Source: Takakia lepidozioides
Taxonomy: Eukaryota; Streptophyta; Takakiopsida; Takakiales; Takakiaceae
DNA: 64,000 nucleotides
Assembly: GCA_030704615.1 (NCBI GenBank)
Contig: CM060733.1
Location: 73,532,001-73,596,000 of the forward strand
Direction: 5' to 3'
Each line of letters starts with the position of its first letter. The stretch's first letter is position 1. The notes under the pieces are model-generated. The model was not told where the DNA came from. It ran no database searches and worked only from the letters and a program-made list of their open reading frames with translations. A program made the translations under genes and the position numbers. Of the stretch, positions 1-10,868 are shown piece by piece.

Positions 1-1206
1 GGAGACCTCCTGTCCTTCACACTTGCTACAGTTTTTTAATAGTAGCCTACAAAAAAATGCCAAACATTGTCACTCCAGAAGTACAAGAGAATTATGTCTG
101 TTGTCCCAAATTCGACATCTCCACTGAGGCAAGGGAGATCTCCCGATCTATGATTAGAACATAGTAAGATAGAAAGACATCCCGTCGAGATACGTCTCAA
201 AATGTCCAAAGTAATTTATTAGAACATCACCAAACCAAATTTGTACAGACATATTGAGGTCCCTCGTTATGGCACTAATCAACCATCACCAGCCCATAGG
301 ACCCAAAACCATAGTCTTCGACGCAAACCAATCATGAACATAGTCTCTATAGAAACCAATTCATTTGAACAGTTTGGCTCCACTGCATGTGCCCTTCGAC
401 AGGAGCATCAATCTCTATCGTCCTCGAGTCTTAGACCGGTTCCCCAAGAGCGTCATCCATAAAATAAGAACCACCTTGCGGATTCCCAGGTCACCCGCAT
501 GGCCGTTCCGATTATGTTTTATTCATGTAAGTCATAACTCCATGCGCAAAAAACATGCGAACCAGGACAGACGGGAGGTCTCCCCTCCCAAGCGATACAC
601 ATCAGGAATAGTCAAACTAAATTGAGGGGGAACATGCACAAGTTTCAACAACCCCCCAAAGCCAATTCCAATAAGAGAATGAGGGGTTTGACAGGAACAT
701 GCACATAGAAAGGTACAGACGACGGGAGGTCTCCCGTCCTTACTCACGCTCTCTAGTCTACAAGAGTCTGACGGGTGTGCTGATGAAACCAAAACATGCA
801 CATAGTCAGGTAGGGGAGATCTCTTGTGGTGATACCTCTCATAACGACATGAGTAATGAATTCCAAAACCGAACAAAGAGTACACAGAGTACACAGAGCA
901 CAGCCATGATGTCCCTCGCTATGACATGACATGAATCATGAACAATGAACCATTTGTATTCAAAATGTGCGCTTAGAGAATAACGTCATTGTCAATGTAC
1001 ATTATCTACAATATCCCAATTGGTGGAAAACTGTCATCTGACTAGTAAGAACGGGTAGCGGATTCTACTCTCATCCCATATCTCCCCAAATGGACATTCC
1101 GTTGGTGTGCAGCATCTGTTTGAGGGTGCTGTCCTCGCCAACAGGTCTCCTCCTGAGAAATACTCATATACCTCCTGAGACCTCATCGCCGGCAGGTTTG
1201 GTGTGT
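1..1206. other. Non-coding stretch with short GGGAG-NN-CTCCC palindromes
   Basis: No convincing coding exon is visible on either strand; the open frames are short and low in recognisable content. The interval holds several copies of a short palindrome of the form (AC)GGGAG-NN-CTCCC(GT): an imperfect one at 1-15, GGGAGATCTCCC from 133, GGGAGGTCTCCC at 573-584, a nearly perfect one at 721-739 and a degraded one near 813. A further copy lies just inside the next gene at about 1321. The sequence between copies is unrelated, so these are dispersed motifs and not tandem repeats. Confidence 0.5.
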
Positions 1207-2235
1207 CTATCCTTCTTCTTGTGGGTCGACTTCATCCGACGCTTGGCCTTGACTGGAACAGAGAAACCAATCCATTAGACAAATCAGCAAGGTTGTCAGA
1301 TACATGGTGCGAAGCAGGAACAGGAGATCTCCCGTGCTTACGATCCTCCCTAACCTCTTAACCGACTCACAAGACATATTGCCAGTGTTGACAAAATAAC
1401 AAGTAGTTGAAGGCAAAGAGGGGGTAACATACCTAAAGAACACACAAGGGTCAGTAATCCCTAGGGGATTTGCATATCTCGCTAGCCATATCCAATCAGG
1501 GTGAGAACTATCGATAGGCACCTGAACATTTGCACACTTCCAGTAATTCCCCTCCATGTATTCTTGAACTGTCGGAGATGACATCATGCCAGAAAGGAAT
1601 GGCCATAAAGCCTCAACAAGATCCTCAACAAAAGAATCTCGTCCCTCCTTGACGATCGACGTTAGAGTGCCATCAAAGGATCTCGGGTAAAAACCAGTCT
1701 TCAAAGGGGTCCTGAGCAGGGCTTTGGTGGGCTCATCATCAATCAAAAGCGTTTGGTCATTTAGGCCGTAGGGCTTAGAAATTCTCCCGAAGTGTTCCCA
1801 AAGACCAACAATGTCTTTAATGTAGAATGGTTGTGTTGAGGCAATGTAGGCAGGAACCTTGGTGCAAATATCTCGACACCAGATAAAGCAAAATTTCCTG
1901 ACCATATCCTTCGGGAGAAGATATGCCAGAAGAGCCTCAATCATATGTTGAACTCCACAGGACCAGATACCCACATGGTAATGGTTGAATGCAAGTTCAA
2001 GAAATTCCAGAAGAGGTCCCGGACGAGGAACAACATTGTCCCAATCGTATGGAATTTTGGCATGAGGGAAATGTTCAAGGAACCTCTGTGATCCAATAGG
2101 CTTGGATTTATAGCACAATAAACCAACAACACTCAGAATGATTAACTTTCTTTGACCTCCAGAGGAGACTGTCACTCGTGTCTTCCGGCGCAAGAGATTT
2201 GCTGCCTCGCTCGCTCGAAAATGGTCATGACCCAT
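1207..2235 (-). CDS. FCP1-like HAD-fold protein (NIF domain), degenerate catalytic motif; partial gene
   Basis: The translated frame resembles the FCP1/SCP CTD-phosphatase-like (NLI-interacting-factor) fold. Residues 88-103 (VGIWSCGVQHMIEALL) match the family strand reading VGIWSS..., and residues 162-174 (TLLIDDEPTKALL) match the conserved acidic motif TLLIDDSPYKAL. The N-terminal motif, which in relatives supplies the nucleophilic Asp (LDxDxT or LDxNG), here reads LSVVGLL (residues 34-40), so the nucleophile is replaced by Ser and catalysis is unlikely. A GTATGT donor at 1432 and a TTCCAG acceptor ending at 1253 suggest a 180-nt intron that happens to remain open; the last exon is 1252-1207. 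The first ATG follows a TTGACAG acceptor-like sequence at 2236, so upstream exons probably exist. It may be a pseudo-phosphatase or a decaying paralogue. Confidence 0.7.
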   Translation of the reverse strand: MGHDHFRASEAANLLRRKTRVTVSSGGQRKLIILSVVGLLCYKSKPIGSQRFLEHFPHAKIPYDWDNVVPRPGPLLEFLELAFNHYHVGIWSCGVQHMIEALLAYLLPKDMVRKFCFIWCRDICTKVPAYIASTQPFYIKDIVGLWEHFGRISKPYGLNDQTLLIDDEPTKALLRTPLKTGFYPRSFDGTLTSIVKEGRDSFVEDLVEALWPFLSGMMSSPTVQEYMEGNYWKCANVQVPIDSSHPDWIWLARYANPLGITDPCVFFRYVTPSLPSTTCYFVNTGNMSCESVKRLGRIVSTGDLLFLLRTMYLTTLLICLMDWFLCSSQGQASDEVDPQEEG

Positions 2236-2595
2236 CTGTCAAGATTCGATGGTTAGCTTTGGATGTGACCATTGGCAGCTATATTACTGATGTGTAATAA
2301 AGTAGGAGATGAATATAGTATTTCTGGCACCTTAAACAAAACCGAGTCTGTGCTTCGGGATTTAAGACAAAACGTTCTAAGTGGGAAGGAAAGGACGGGA
2401 GGTTTCCCGTCCAAATACGTCATTGTCAATTTCGGCGGCAGCCACAGCCCCGATTGATCTTTGGGCTTGGTTTCATCTTCGACCTTCTCTCTGCTGACAG
2501 ACAAGGATGATTAGTTAGAGACACAAATGAATGAAATGAAGAATGGAAAACAAATGACTTCCAGGTGCAGATACAAATTGGAATAAGTAAATGGA
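2236..2595 (-). other. Possible upstream intron/exon region of the FCP1-like gene
   Basis: Directly upstream of the FCP1-like frame on the minus strand. A charged frame runs through 2504-2426 after a TGTCTGTCAG acceptor-like sequence, which could be an upstream exon, but it matches nothing I recognise. A palindrome (ACGGGAGGTTTCCCGTCC, one mismatch) lies at 2395-2412 inside it, which argues against coding there. Confidence 0.25.
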
Positions 2596-2637
2596 ATGAT
2601 AGCGCACACCTCGGTGGAATTTTCCATTGCTGCCTCA

Positions 2638-2893
2638 TTGCTTTGTTCACCAGAACAGGCTTTGCAGTATCAAGTGTTGTTCAAGGAGTTTTGGGATATC
2701 TTTGCATGGTCCTACACCGAATTAAAGGGAGTACCTTCTTCTGTGGCAATGCATTCCATTCCCATGATTCTAGGAGCTACCCCAAGACAACAACAAGAGA
2801 GAAGGGTGAATCCCAATCTAGTGCTACTCATCAAAACAGAAATTGAAAAACTCCTGGCCGGGTAATTTATCTCAACGACGCAATGGCGTGAGC
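2638..2893 (+). pseudogene. Ty3/gypsy pol fragment (linker and start of reverse transcriptase)
   Basis: The frame contains FKEFWDIFAWSYTELKGVP followed about 35 residues later by RRVNPNLVLLIKTEIEKLL. This is the typical segment just before the reverse transcriptase of plant Tat/Athila-type gypsy elements (compare DVFAWSYEDMKGI... and RRMNP...VKEEIDKLL in the family). A TAA interrupts the frame at about 2863, where family members read through to the first RT strand, and recognisable similarity stops by about 2893. No protease, LTR or later RT motif is nearby, so this is an isolated scrap. A similar element supplies the pol at 22.4 kb, but that fragment begins further into RT and the two do not abut. 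Confidence 0.7.
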
Positions 2894-3020
2894 GTTGCGC
2901 GTGAGCGCGCCAGCATACGCTCACGCAGGAGTGACGTGGCGTGAGCCTGCACCCACGCTAACGTGGCGTGAGCGTCATGTCAGCATGCTGATGTGGCGGC
3001 AAATGATGACGTGGCACTGT
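2885..3020. repeat. Short irregular repeat of GTGGCGTGAGC / GCGTGAGCG
   Basis: About 130 bases in which GCGTGAGC, ACGTGGC and their reverse complement GCTCACGC recur at irregular spacing. It starts where the gypsy fragment ends. No gene is seen here. Confidence 0.5.
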
Positions 3021-3488
3021 CCATCATCTGCAACATCAGCATTAACATGCGCCGCCTATAACCGAGGATGGTCCTATGACCGTGGAATTAATGCAGGGAA
3101 TCTTGCCTAAATAGAATCAAGACTACCATGAGGCCTACAATTGTAGCATCCAACATTGTGCAATTACAAATGCTTGTTTCACTTTTACAATTACGAGGAC
3201 GAGAAAATATCCTCACAAAGTGTGCGCCATAAAGGCTGCCACGGGAAGACCTTCCTCCCTCCTCAAATAACAATGAGAGTTAGGATCATCTTCAAAAGAT
3301 GATTGTAGTGCATAGCGACAGCAAGACATGTAGACTTCGAACGGTGCAATGACAAATGTGCTTTTAAAAGTTGCCACTCAGAGCTCACTCCGTATAGTTG
3401 GAGGCCATATCATTGCACCGCTGACGAATTGATGTGAATTACACATTTCAAATCATGGTCGTCCACATACCACATTGCATAGTTGATG
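3021..3488. other. No gene recognised
   Basis: Moderately A+T-rich DNA between the gypsy scrap and the 3' end of transposase copy A. It may hold the 3' non-coding end of that element, but I found no inverted-repeat terminus like those of the related copies further right. Confidence 0.4.
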
Positions 3489-6400
3489 CTACCCATGTGT
3501 TGTATCCCGCTGCAATAGAGTATCGACCTGGTGAATGAAGTTGTCACGTTTGGGATCGCAAACCATCATCTTCAAAAATATGAAATACAAATGTTTGCAG
3601 GGTATGAATTTACCTCTCTTGCCCAAACTGGTTGATAGCATATTCACAAAATCAGAACATGTGCAATTGGGGAAATTGGAAACCGTGATGTCGTAGGTCC
3701 TGTCATGAACAGCAGATGTGGAAGTGATGATTGTGAATACCCGACCATATCTTGGATCGGGTACTTCCGTGGTGCTTCCAACACGAGCTTGGAGCATTCT
3801 TGCGGACTCCACTTTGCCAAAGTGTTCAGCGGTTGGAGGGAAACGCCGAACGAGCTTTCCATCTCGTTTGGTTGGCCACAAGTCAGGATTTGCCGGGGGG
3901 ACCCGGGAGGACGCAGAAGTAGTAGCACATGCATGGAGTTGGGGTTGTCTCGCAAGGGAAAAATTTGCCTCCTCCAGCATTTCAATCTCCTGAAAGCTGA
4001 GATGTGTTCCCACCTTCACGGGCCAAACGGTTGGAGGAGATGGCTTCATCACTACGGAAGGACGCACAGTTCCATGCACACATCTGGCACAATCATCTGC
4101 GCAGAACCAAAACTTGTGGTTCTTGGCTTCTGGTTGACCGTATGGACGCATCAAACCTGCGAAAGTCAGAGCAGGAGTTCGGGCACCACCTCTGGATATA
4201 GATGAAGTGCACTTCTCGAAATTAGTTGCCCTGATCGCTATACATTTCACACGAGACCCTACACTTGTGCGTTCTATGTGCCAAACGTGGTCGGGGCATG
4301 CGGACTCAAGCACATCAAGGGGGTTGTTTCTCTCCTGCACCATTTCAGTGGCACTGTTTGATGCTGGAGTTTGCCGTCGTGTTGGAGGTTCCTCCACAAT
4401 GGAGGTTCCGGACATGGAGCTGTCATGTAGGGGAACACGAGGCTTCGAGAAGTTATCACGGTCTGCCCTGTGCGAATCGGAATCCGGACCAGGTGGAGTG
4501 TTCAATTTCCTCTTACAGGAGCCGAATCTCTCCTCCCCTTCAAGATGTGGAACTCTAGAAACAAGTGGCGTTCCCTGGGCATACATGCTCACCGCCCGTG
4601 CTATCTTGATTGGATCCCCAAATCTGTTTGCAGCACGCAACATCAACTCCCATTTGTCCGAACCCTTGCCACCAACCCCACCTCGCAAGAAATCACGGTA
4701 TCGGGTTTGTTGTTGCAAAACATGTATCAAATCATCTGTTGTTGCCACATACAAATCCCGACCTCGTTTCCCAGACTGCTACAACCATGCGTTGTGCACA
4801 GTTTTTGCCAAATTGTAAGATGGCATGTCCGCCATTTCCTCAATGGACATGTTCTGCAAAGTGGAGAACCACACTTCAAAATAATGATCAGAAAACAACA
4901 TAAAGAAAGCGAGGACACAATAAAATGGAAAGTAAATGTATGAATAAAGCAAGAAATATAAGCCTCGTACCACTGGCATGGCTGCTCCCCACTGTCTATA
5001 CCGGAAGTGCCAAAACGTCAGCCAATCTTCCAATGCTCTCATACTCTCAAGTGATGCAGCTCCAGAAGAGAACCACCAGGCACGAATTGTCTGGAACAAA
5101 GTGTCCGCCTCCTTCATTGTTCTAGCATCTTTGTACTCTTTGCACAATTTACGGTGCTGAGTCTGCATCTCTGGTTTGATGTCCGACTTTGCATGTTTTT
5201 CCAGAGATTGTGTCCAATGGAATAGACATGTACGCTCTCTTCCTCGCATTGGCACTTTTGGGTCGCCCGATCCGAAGACAATACGAACAGCATTGAAATT
5301 TGCTTGAGCACTATCCGCCATGAAACCTGCGAAATTTGGAGATGGCAGCCCATGACACGTATCAGGGAATCCCACATGAGCTTCTGGGATTCCGTATCCT
5401 CGGATTGCATGTCACAAACTGCAATTGTCATAACTCGTTGGTATACTGGATCGTAGACATGACGAGCCATTGTCGTCCAATCCTTCACTTGTTTCACATG
5501 ATCAAACATAAGAAAACAGTTCTGCAAGTCCCCAGTCTTTTGCATCCGCTTCACGAGGCTAACCCCACTGCCCTCCCCAACAGTCGACATTTTGAAAAGA
5601 AAAACTTTGATGGCACCTTGACCTGGGAATACATTGTCCTGGATGTAATCGTACTTGCTCACTCGTTTCAACTCCAAAATGTTGTCTATGTAGCCTCTGA
5701 TACCAGAGCCCATTCTTAATGCATTGATCTGATGCCGAATGTTAGGTGAACTCAAAGTGGAGAAATGATCCATGACCAGGTCCAATGCTGCACCGTCAAA
5801 TTTAGTCCCCACAGAATCCCCTTCACTCAAAATATGGCTTTCCAAGAAGGACTTGCTTGCGCCAAGAGCAATTGCAGGTGTTGTTGCAGATGGGTTTCTC
5901 CCGAACTCCTGTTTAATCAACCTCGATATTGTCTCAACACTCTCCCTGTAATCCCCCTTCGAGACAGGATGGTTATGGAATCCGAAATGCACACAAGCTC
6001 TTGTCATTGTTTTCAAACGGTGGACAACATAGTACATTCTTGCTCCACAGAGCACCAAGCAGGATGGCACAAGTTTGCAGAATTTGCAGACGAAAGTGTT
6101 TGCCGGTGGTGGGGCAGTCCCAGGCTGAAATGGATTTTCCGCCAGACCCTCCCATTCGCTTTGATTATGAACCCCAGACTGAAGAAAGTGTCAGCAATTC
6201 AAATTATCACACCTAAGGTGTCCATTGCAAACTGTTCTCCGGAAAACAAGCTTGTCATCATTCTGAATATTGGATGTTTTTGTTCTACACCACGGGTGCC
6301 CGTCGTGTTTCTTGTCCATTCCATGCATCATGATTGTTACACCTCCAACTCGCGGAGGAGGAGGCAGCTCGAATAGGATATCGCCATCAAAAGTCTCTGG

Positions 6401-6962
6401 CAAGAACTTCACAGGCACCTACTTCAAAGATTCCCAATCAATTCCTCGCAACTCACTTTTGAATCCTCCCATCGCCCATAATTTTGGAATGACACTACAA
6501 ATCTCTTCTTCATCAGCTTCTCCAACCACAGTAGGAAGGACTGGATTTGGAATTTCACTTATGTCATCATCGGACGAATCCGAAAGCTCAACGATTGGAG
6601 TGGAGGACGTCTGTTCTTTTTTCACCACCACCTCCCTCTTGTCTTCAACGACCAAAGCAGCAGTCCCCGGCGTCACATTACCCAAGGGACTTTCGCCGAG
6701 GCTCTCCAAGTACTCTGTATCGACCAGGGCGCACTCTCCACTGACTGACATGAGCCGTCTCATCACGGTTTTGGAAAGAGTATTTCAACAACTTCCCTTT
6801 CAAATCGTACACCTCTTTCTCCAAAAAGATGGAGCCATTCTGAAGCTGAAAACGGGTAGCCAAGACATGTTCCAGAACAATTGCAAATCCATTGTCAAGG
6901 ACTTCCTGGGAGAACGGCACTGGTTTGTCGTCAGAGAATAACTCCGCTTCAGAGGAAGCCAT
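3489..6962 (-). pseudogene. SWIM-domain MULE-like transposase, divergent copy A
   Basis: Order from the 5' end (right): an N-terminal domain (6962-6680, GSIFLEKE) shared with copies B and C; an acidic linker; a Cys/His region with DKKHDGHPWCRTKT and RACVHFGFHNHPV, like GCM1/WRKY zinc fingers of FAR1-type proteins; the DDE core, with a first Asp in MFDHVKQ (about 5500), a second in FMADSAQANFNAVR (about 5310) followed by the CxxH motif CLFHWTQSL; and a C-terminal SWIM finger (CTCSDF ... CKHLYFIF) near 3600. FAR1-like zinc finger, MULE core and SWIM finger in this order define the family. It is broken: a frameshift near 5375 splits the core between the two Asp motifs, and an in-frame TAG follows HNAWL near 4779. 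An intron with donor near 4977 and acceptor TTTGCAG before NMSIEE is likely. It is clearly diverged from the three near-identical copies at 12, 42 and 61 kb. Confidence 0.8.
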
Positions 6963-7367
6963 CTTCCTTCCTCGCGTACGTTGATACCTTGCTATCGCAG
7001 ACCTTCAGTGTAAATCGGTTTACTGATGTCTCCAGAACACAGTTGAAGAATGAGCAGAGAATATGGCGGAGGAAGCTCAGACGACGATTATGCATATTCT
7101 GTTATTCCTTCCAGATATGCAGCCGTCCATTTTAATTACTTTTCTTGTGGGCCTAGTGGTCAGAGTATCCGTAGGAGCAATGTCGGCAGCTGTTAAACCG
7201 TTAATCAGAACCTCATCAATAAACACAATAACAAGCCGACTTCCTGGAAGCATGCCACAGGATCTGAGGGTGGGATTGCAGATTAAGTAAATGTATCTTT
7301 ATACTACTTCCAATGATCATGCGTACCTAGAAAGTTCAAAATGTGAAACGAACGTGGGGTTGGCTAA
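6963..7367. other. Upstream region of transposase copy A; no gene recognised
   Basis: Contains the 5' flank of copy A. A 75-codon hydrophobic frame at 7063-7290 (+) matches nothing I know. The last 8 bases, TTGGCTAA (7360-7367), are the would-be target site of the transposon end that starts at 7368, but its partner end is missing, so no duplication can be shown. Confidence 0.35.
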
Positions 7368-7430
7368 GGGGGCTGCTATTTCATGAGCGACATGAGCATG
7401 AGCGGAAAAAAAAAAAACATGAGCGGGCCG
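7368..7430 (+). repeat. Terminal inverted repeat, methyltransferase-side end of transposon copy B
   Basis: Starts GGGGGCTGCTATTTC and continues into CATGAGC repeats around a 12-A run. The same end, inverted, closes the complete element at 52,846, and the opposite transposase-side ends at 41,474 and 60,365 share TGCTATTTCATGAGC or AGCTATTTCATGAGC. Position and orientation fit, as the methyltransferase gene of this copy ends about 200 bases inside. Confidence 0.8.
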
Positions 7431-7507
7431 AATTGTGTCCACGGAAATAGGGTTAGGAGGCACGGAAATAAGGTCATGTGGACTCGTCATAGCAATGAAA
7501 TGCAACA

Positions 7508-7513
7508 TTTTAT
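7508..7513 (-). promoter_or_regulatory. Poly(A) signal AATAAA of methyltransferase copy B
   Basis: AATAAA on the minus strand about 65 bases after the stop codon of the copy-B gene. The same signal at the same distance follows the copy at 52.6 kb. Confidence 0.6.
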
Positions 7514-7577
7514 TGCAAATTTGGTGGCAAGCCACGTCTATACAAGTGTGTCCTAACTGTCATAGCAGGAATGGGAA

Positions 7578-9932
7578 CTACTCTCCTATACCTTCCGAGG
7601 AACTTGGCCCTCCTTCTTCCTCATCCCCCTCATCCCCCCCATCCTCCGAGCTCTCTGATGCATCGGTTGCAGTATGCCTCTCAAAAATGCCGTCCTCTCC
7701 TTGGGGGACTGTCCACCTCACCTCCTGGGAATCTTCTGCCTCTTCTCCCCCACTTTCCTCAGCAGAATCCAACACAAATCTACGAGCCCGGCGGGCTCTA
7801 ATAGCTGCTGCCTCCTCCCTCATCTTCATTTTCTTGAGGCTTGCCTCGTCTAAAATCTGCTGTACACGACTAGGTTCGGAACACCTCCTAATGGACACCG
7901 AAGCAAGCCGGGCAGCATAAGTAGGAAGGATGTAGTCCCTTTCTGGACTAGGCATGAAATCCCCCTGGCAAAAAAAGGCACGTTCCTCCTGCCCATGAAC
8001 TCTGGTGTAGACGTCCCTCCTGCCGTACTTGGCATCCTACAGTAAGAACAAATCCACTTCAAGAATGTCAATACCAGCAGAAGCAGAAAGGGTTTTCAAT
8101 GAAATAAGAGAGCAAAGGGAGGTGCCTCACGAAATCTGGAGGCAACTTACAATGCGACCACTCACTCGTACACCGGGGGCTCCTCGGCCTCGATCCCAAC
8201 TTGTTCCTCCCCCTGCTCCTTCTCGGATTTTTCCTCATCCTCCGAGGATGCCTCTTCCTCTTTCGGCAGACGTTCAGCCGCTGCAAGTTCCGAGTTGTGG
8301 AGGGCAGTATCTGGCTCGAAGGCGAACACATGCCTGTCGGACAACGTCCCTGCCCACATTGAAGCACCTGAGGAACAAAGCGGGCGGTTAAATAGCTTGC
8401 GGCATGCAATTGCAATCGGGCCAGGGGACAAACTGAGCACGTGAAGGCTTACCCGTGCCGCATGTGAGGTCTAGAATCTGCCCTTGGACATCCGAGCACG
8501 TCTCCATGAGGGTTTGGATGAAAGCAGGGCTCTGGGTCTAGCTGTACCGCCACGGTTTGCCTGTCTTTGTGTCCTTTGGCATACTGGAGTGGGGCACATA
8601 GTTGTAGAGGACATCGTAGGTAACAGGGTCCACAGCGGCATCAACAAGACGACCGTCGTTGCGGAATTTGAACGTAGACCCTCTCTTCACAAAGCAATAT
8701 GCCTCAAACACCAATGTCTGCACATCCAACAAAATAGGGATCAACTCCGAGATCTTGTTTAGATACACCACAATATGAGGTGAATGCAATAGATTGATAA
8801 CTTACACTTTGGCCCTCTATTCGCAACCCCTGTGTATTGATGCAGAACCATTTTCCGAGGAGGACTGGGGTGACACTTTTCGGTGTCCACCTTGCCACCG
8901 CATTCTCTGTGGTCTTCCCTCTTGTGGCAAGGACAACCACACATCCACCGTCATCTAGAAGCATCCCCGCCAGCCCAAACCCGGCTTTCCAGTAGTCCTC
9001 AGTAAACCTGTTCTAGGTGGCCACACCATCCAGGCCCTCCAACAGCTCCCCATCTGGAATGTCGAGGAGAATCATGTCGCAAGCTCTCTCCACCTCACCC
9101 CCCCCCCCGAGTGCTCTTGCAATCCGTGCTCACAGCCGTGAAGAATTCCATCATGGCTTCAAAACCAAGGGTGTCTTTAGGCTCTGTACCGGCAGCCCTC
9201 TTCTTGGCTTTCCCCTTCTGCTCCGCCAGAGACTTGCTGTGTGCCACCTTCTTCGCCCTGGCAGCAAGAGCGTCAAGGAAGCTCTCATTGACGCATTGGA
9301 TGATGGTTGGAGGTTCTAGCTTTGGCCTGTGCGTAAACGTCACCGCCGAATACCGCCGTGTAGGCTCGCCCTCAAATGCCAACTTCTTGGCAGAGCCAGT
9401 CCCACTCCGAACTGACTTGGGAACCCGGACGACCGGTGACTGGGTAGCAGCAACAGCAGTCGCAGGACCTTGAACAAAGTCGTCGTCCGAGTCACTCTCT
9501 TGGGTCCCCTCCTGCGCCTGCTCCGATGCCCAGATGGTTTTCTGTTTTTTGGGTGTTACTGCAGTCACCTGTTTCCTTGTCCTTTTCCTTTGGCCTTTAC
9601 TCTTCTCATTCAATTTCTCCTGAATTCCTGCCTGAGCAAGCTCTGCCGCTTTCCTGGAGTTCGCAAGCGCTTTTGCCTCTTTTGCACCCAGCGGAGGCAG
9701 CGGAGCCCGGTTTCGTCGGGCCTCAGCATCCAGCTTCAATTGAAACTCGGATGGGTCGAGCATGCCGGGCGGAAGATCCACATACCAAGGGCAATCATGC
9801 AAATGTTCCAGATGCCACTCCTTCACAATATCGTCAGTGTGCATGGAGTCAGCCCCAGGGTTTCTCCATGCCAGGAAGAATGGTGGCTCGAAAGACAGAT
9901 GACCTTTCTCCAAAAGGGAGAACTTGCAGTAC
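7578..9932 (-). pseudogene. ParB-methyltransferase gene, C-terminal (DNA methyltransferase) half, copy B
   Basis: Exons, inferred from GT..AG junctions shared with the 50-52 kb copy: 9932-8806, 8717-8453, 8367-8166 and 8036-7578. The first encodes a basic/acidic linker (EKGHLSFEPPFFLAWRNPG, then KGQRKRTRK and an ESDSDDDF patch) and methylase motif IV (MILLDIPDGE). The second carries the target-recognition-like region and motif I (ILDLTCGTG). The third completes motif I and gives FAFEPD; the last is an acidic tail. Motif IV before motif I is the permuted order of beta-class N6/N4 DNA methyltransferases. The copy is dead: a TAG at 9013-9015 replaces a Trp codon present in the other copy, and the G run at 9098-9108 shifts the frame. 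The ParB half is not attached. Confidence 0.8.
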
Positions 9933-10722
9933 CTGCATTCATGAAAAACACAATGAGGTCCCTGAACTGCAAATTCGGCACCATTTTCCCAGGTTGGGGC
10001 GGATCTGAGTGGGCCTAGAAATGGAAAAATGGCGCCGAATATCGGTTTTCGGTGATTGCCACCCTAGGGACTTAGCCATCTTGGGAGCCCTGAACTGGAA
10101 ATTCGGCGCCATTTTTCCCGGTTTGGCCCGAAGATGGCTAAGTCCCAGAACGGCAATAGGGCCTAGAACTGGAAAAATGGTGCCAAATTTCCAGTTTAGG
10201 GCCAGCCACCCTAGGGACTTAGCCATTTTCGGAGCCCTGACTAGAAATTCGGCGCCATTTTCCCAGGTCCGGCCCGAAAATGGCTAAGTCCCACAAGGGC
10301 AATAGGGCCCAGAACTGGAAAAATGGCGCCGAATTTCCAGTTTAAGGCCAGCCACCCTAGGGACTTAGCCATTTTCGGAGCCCTGACTGGAAATTCGGCG
10401 CCATTTTCCCAGGTCCGGCCCGAAAATGGCTAAGTCCCAGAACGGCAATAGGGCCCAGAACTGGAAAAATGGCGCCGAATTTCCAGTTCAGGGCCAGCCA
10501 CCCTAGGGACTTAGCCATTTTCGGAGCCCTGATTGGAAATTCGGCGCCATTTTCCCAGGTCCGGCCCGAAAATGGCTAAGTCCCATATGGCCTTGACCTG
10601 GAAAATGGCGCCGAATTTCCAGTTCAGGGCCAGCCACCCTAGGGACTTAGCCATTTTCGGAGCCCTGATCTGGAAATTCGGCGAAAAATGCAAGGACTGT
10701 AAGGAAGGCATCGCGTATGTAC
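9933..10722. repeat. Palindrome array (type I) inside the intron of copy B
   Basis: Tandem units of roughly 130 bases alternate two modules. One is GAAATTCGGCGCCATTTTCC, or its extended palindromic form; the other is GGGACTTAGCCATTTTCGG, with GGGCCAGCCACCCTAGG between them. The array lies exactly between the splice donor of one exon (10,723) and the acceptor of the next (9,932), as in the other two copies of this gene, so it is intronic. Open frames through it (MEKWRRIS-, MAKSLGW-type) are translations of the repeat. Confidence 0.85.
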
Positions 10723-10868
10723 CTGTACAAAAGGCGCATTGCTGCTTTGTCCGCGTTCGGCTGGTCGGTGAACTCGTGGCTCCGGCGGGCATGTGGTATC
10801 TCCCGAAAGAATAGGTCGGTTTTGTAGAGCAGAAAGTACCTCGTCACATAGTCGCGTAGGCCGTTTGG
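10723..10868 (-). pseudogene. ParB-methyltransferase gene, exon fragment (copy B)
   Basis: Encodes RDYVTRYFLLYKTDLFFREI and NADKAAMRLLYR, ending at a GTACAT donor. It matches the exon at 20,210-20,424 and 49,376-49,590. The 5' part of the exon is missing: at about 10,868 the sequence jumps into a palindrome array that in the complete element lies upstream of the gene (compare 45,645). This breakpoint separates copy B from its ParB half. Confidence 0.75.
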
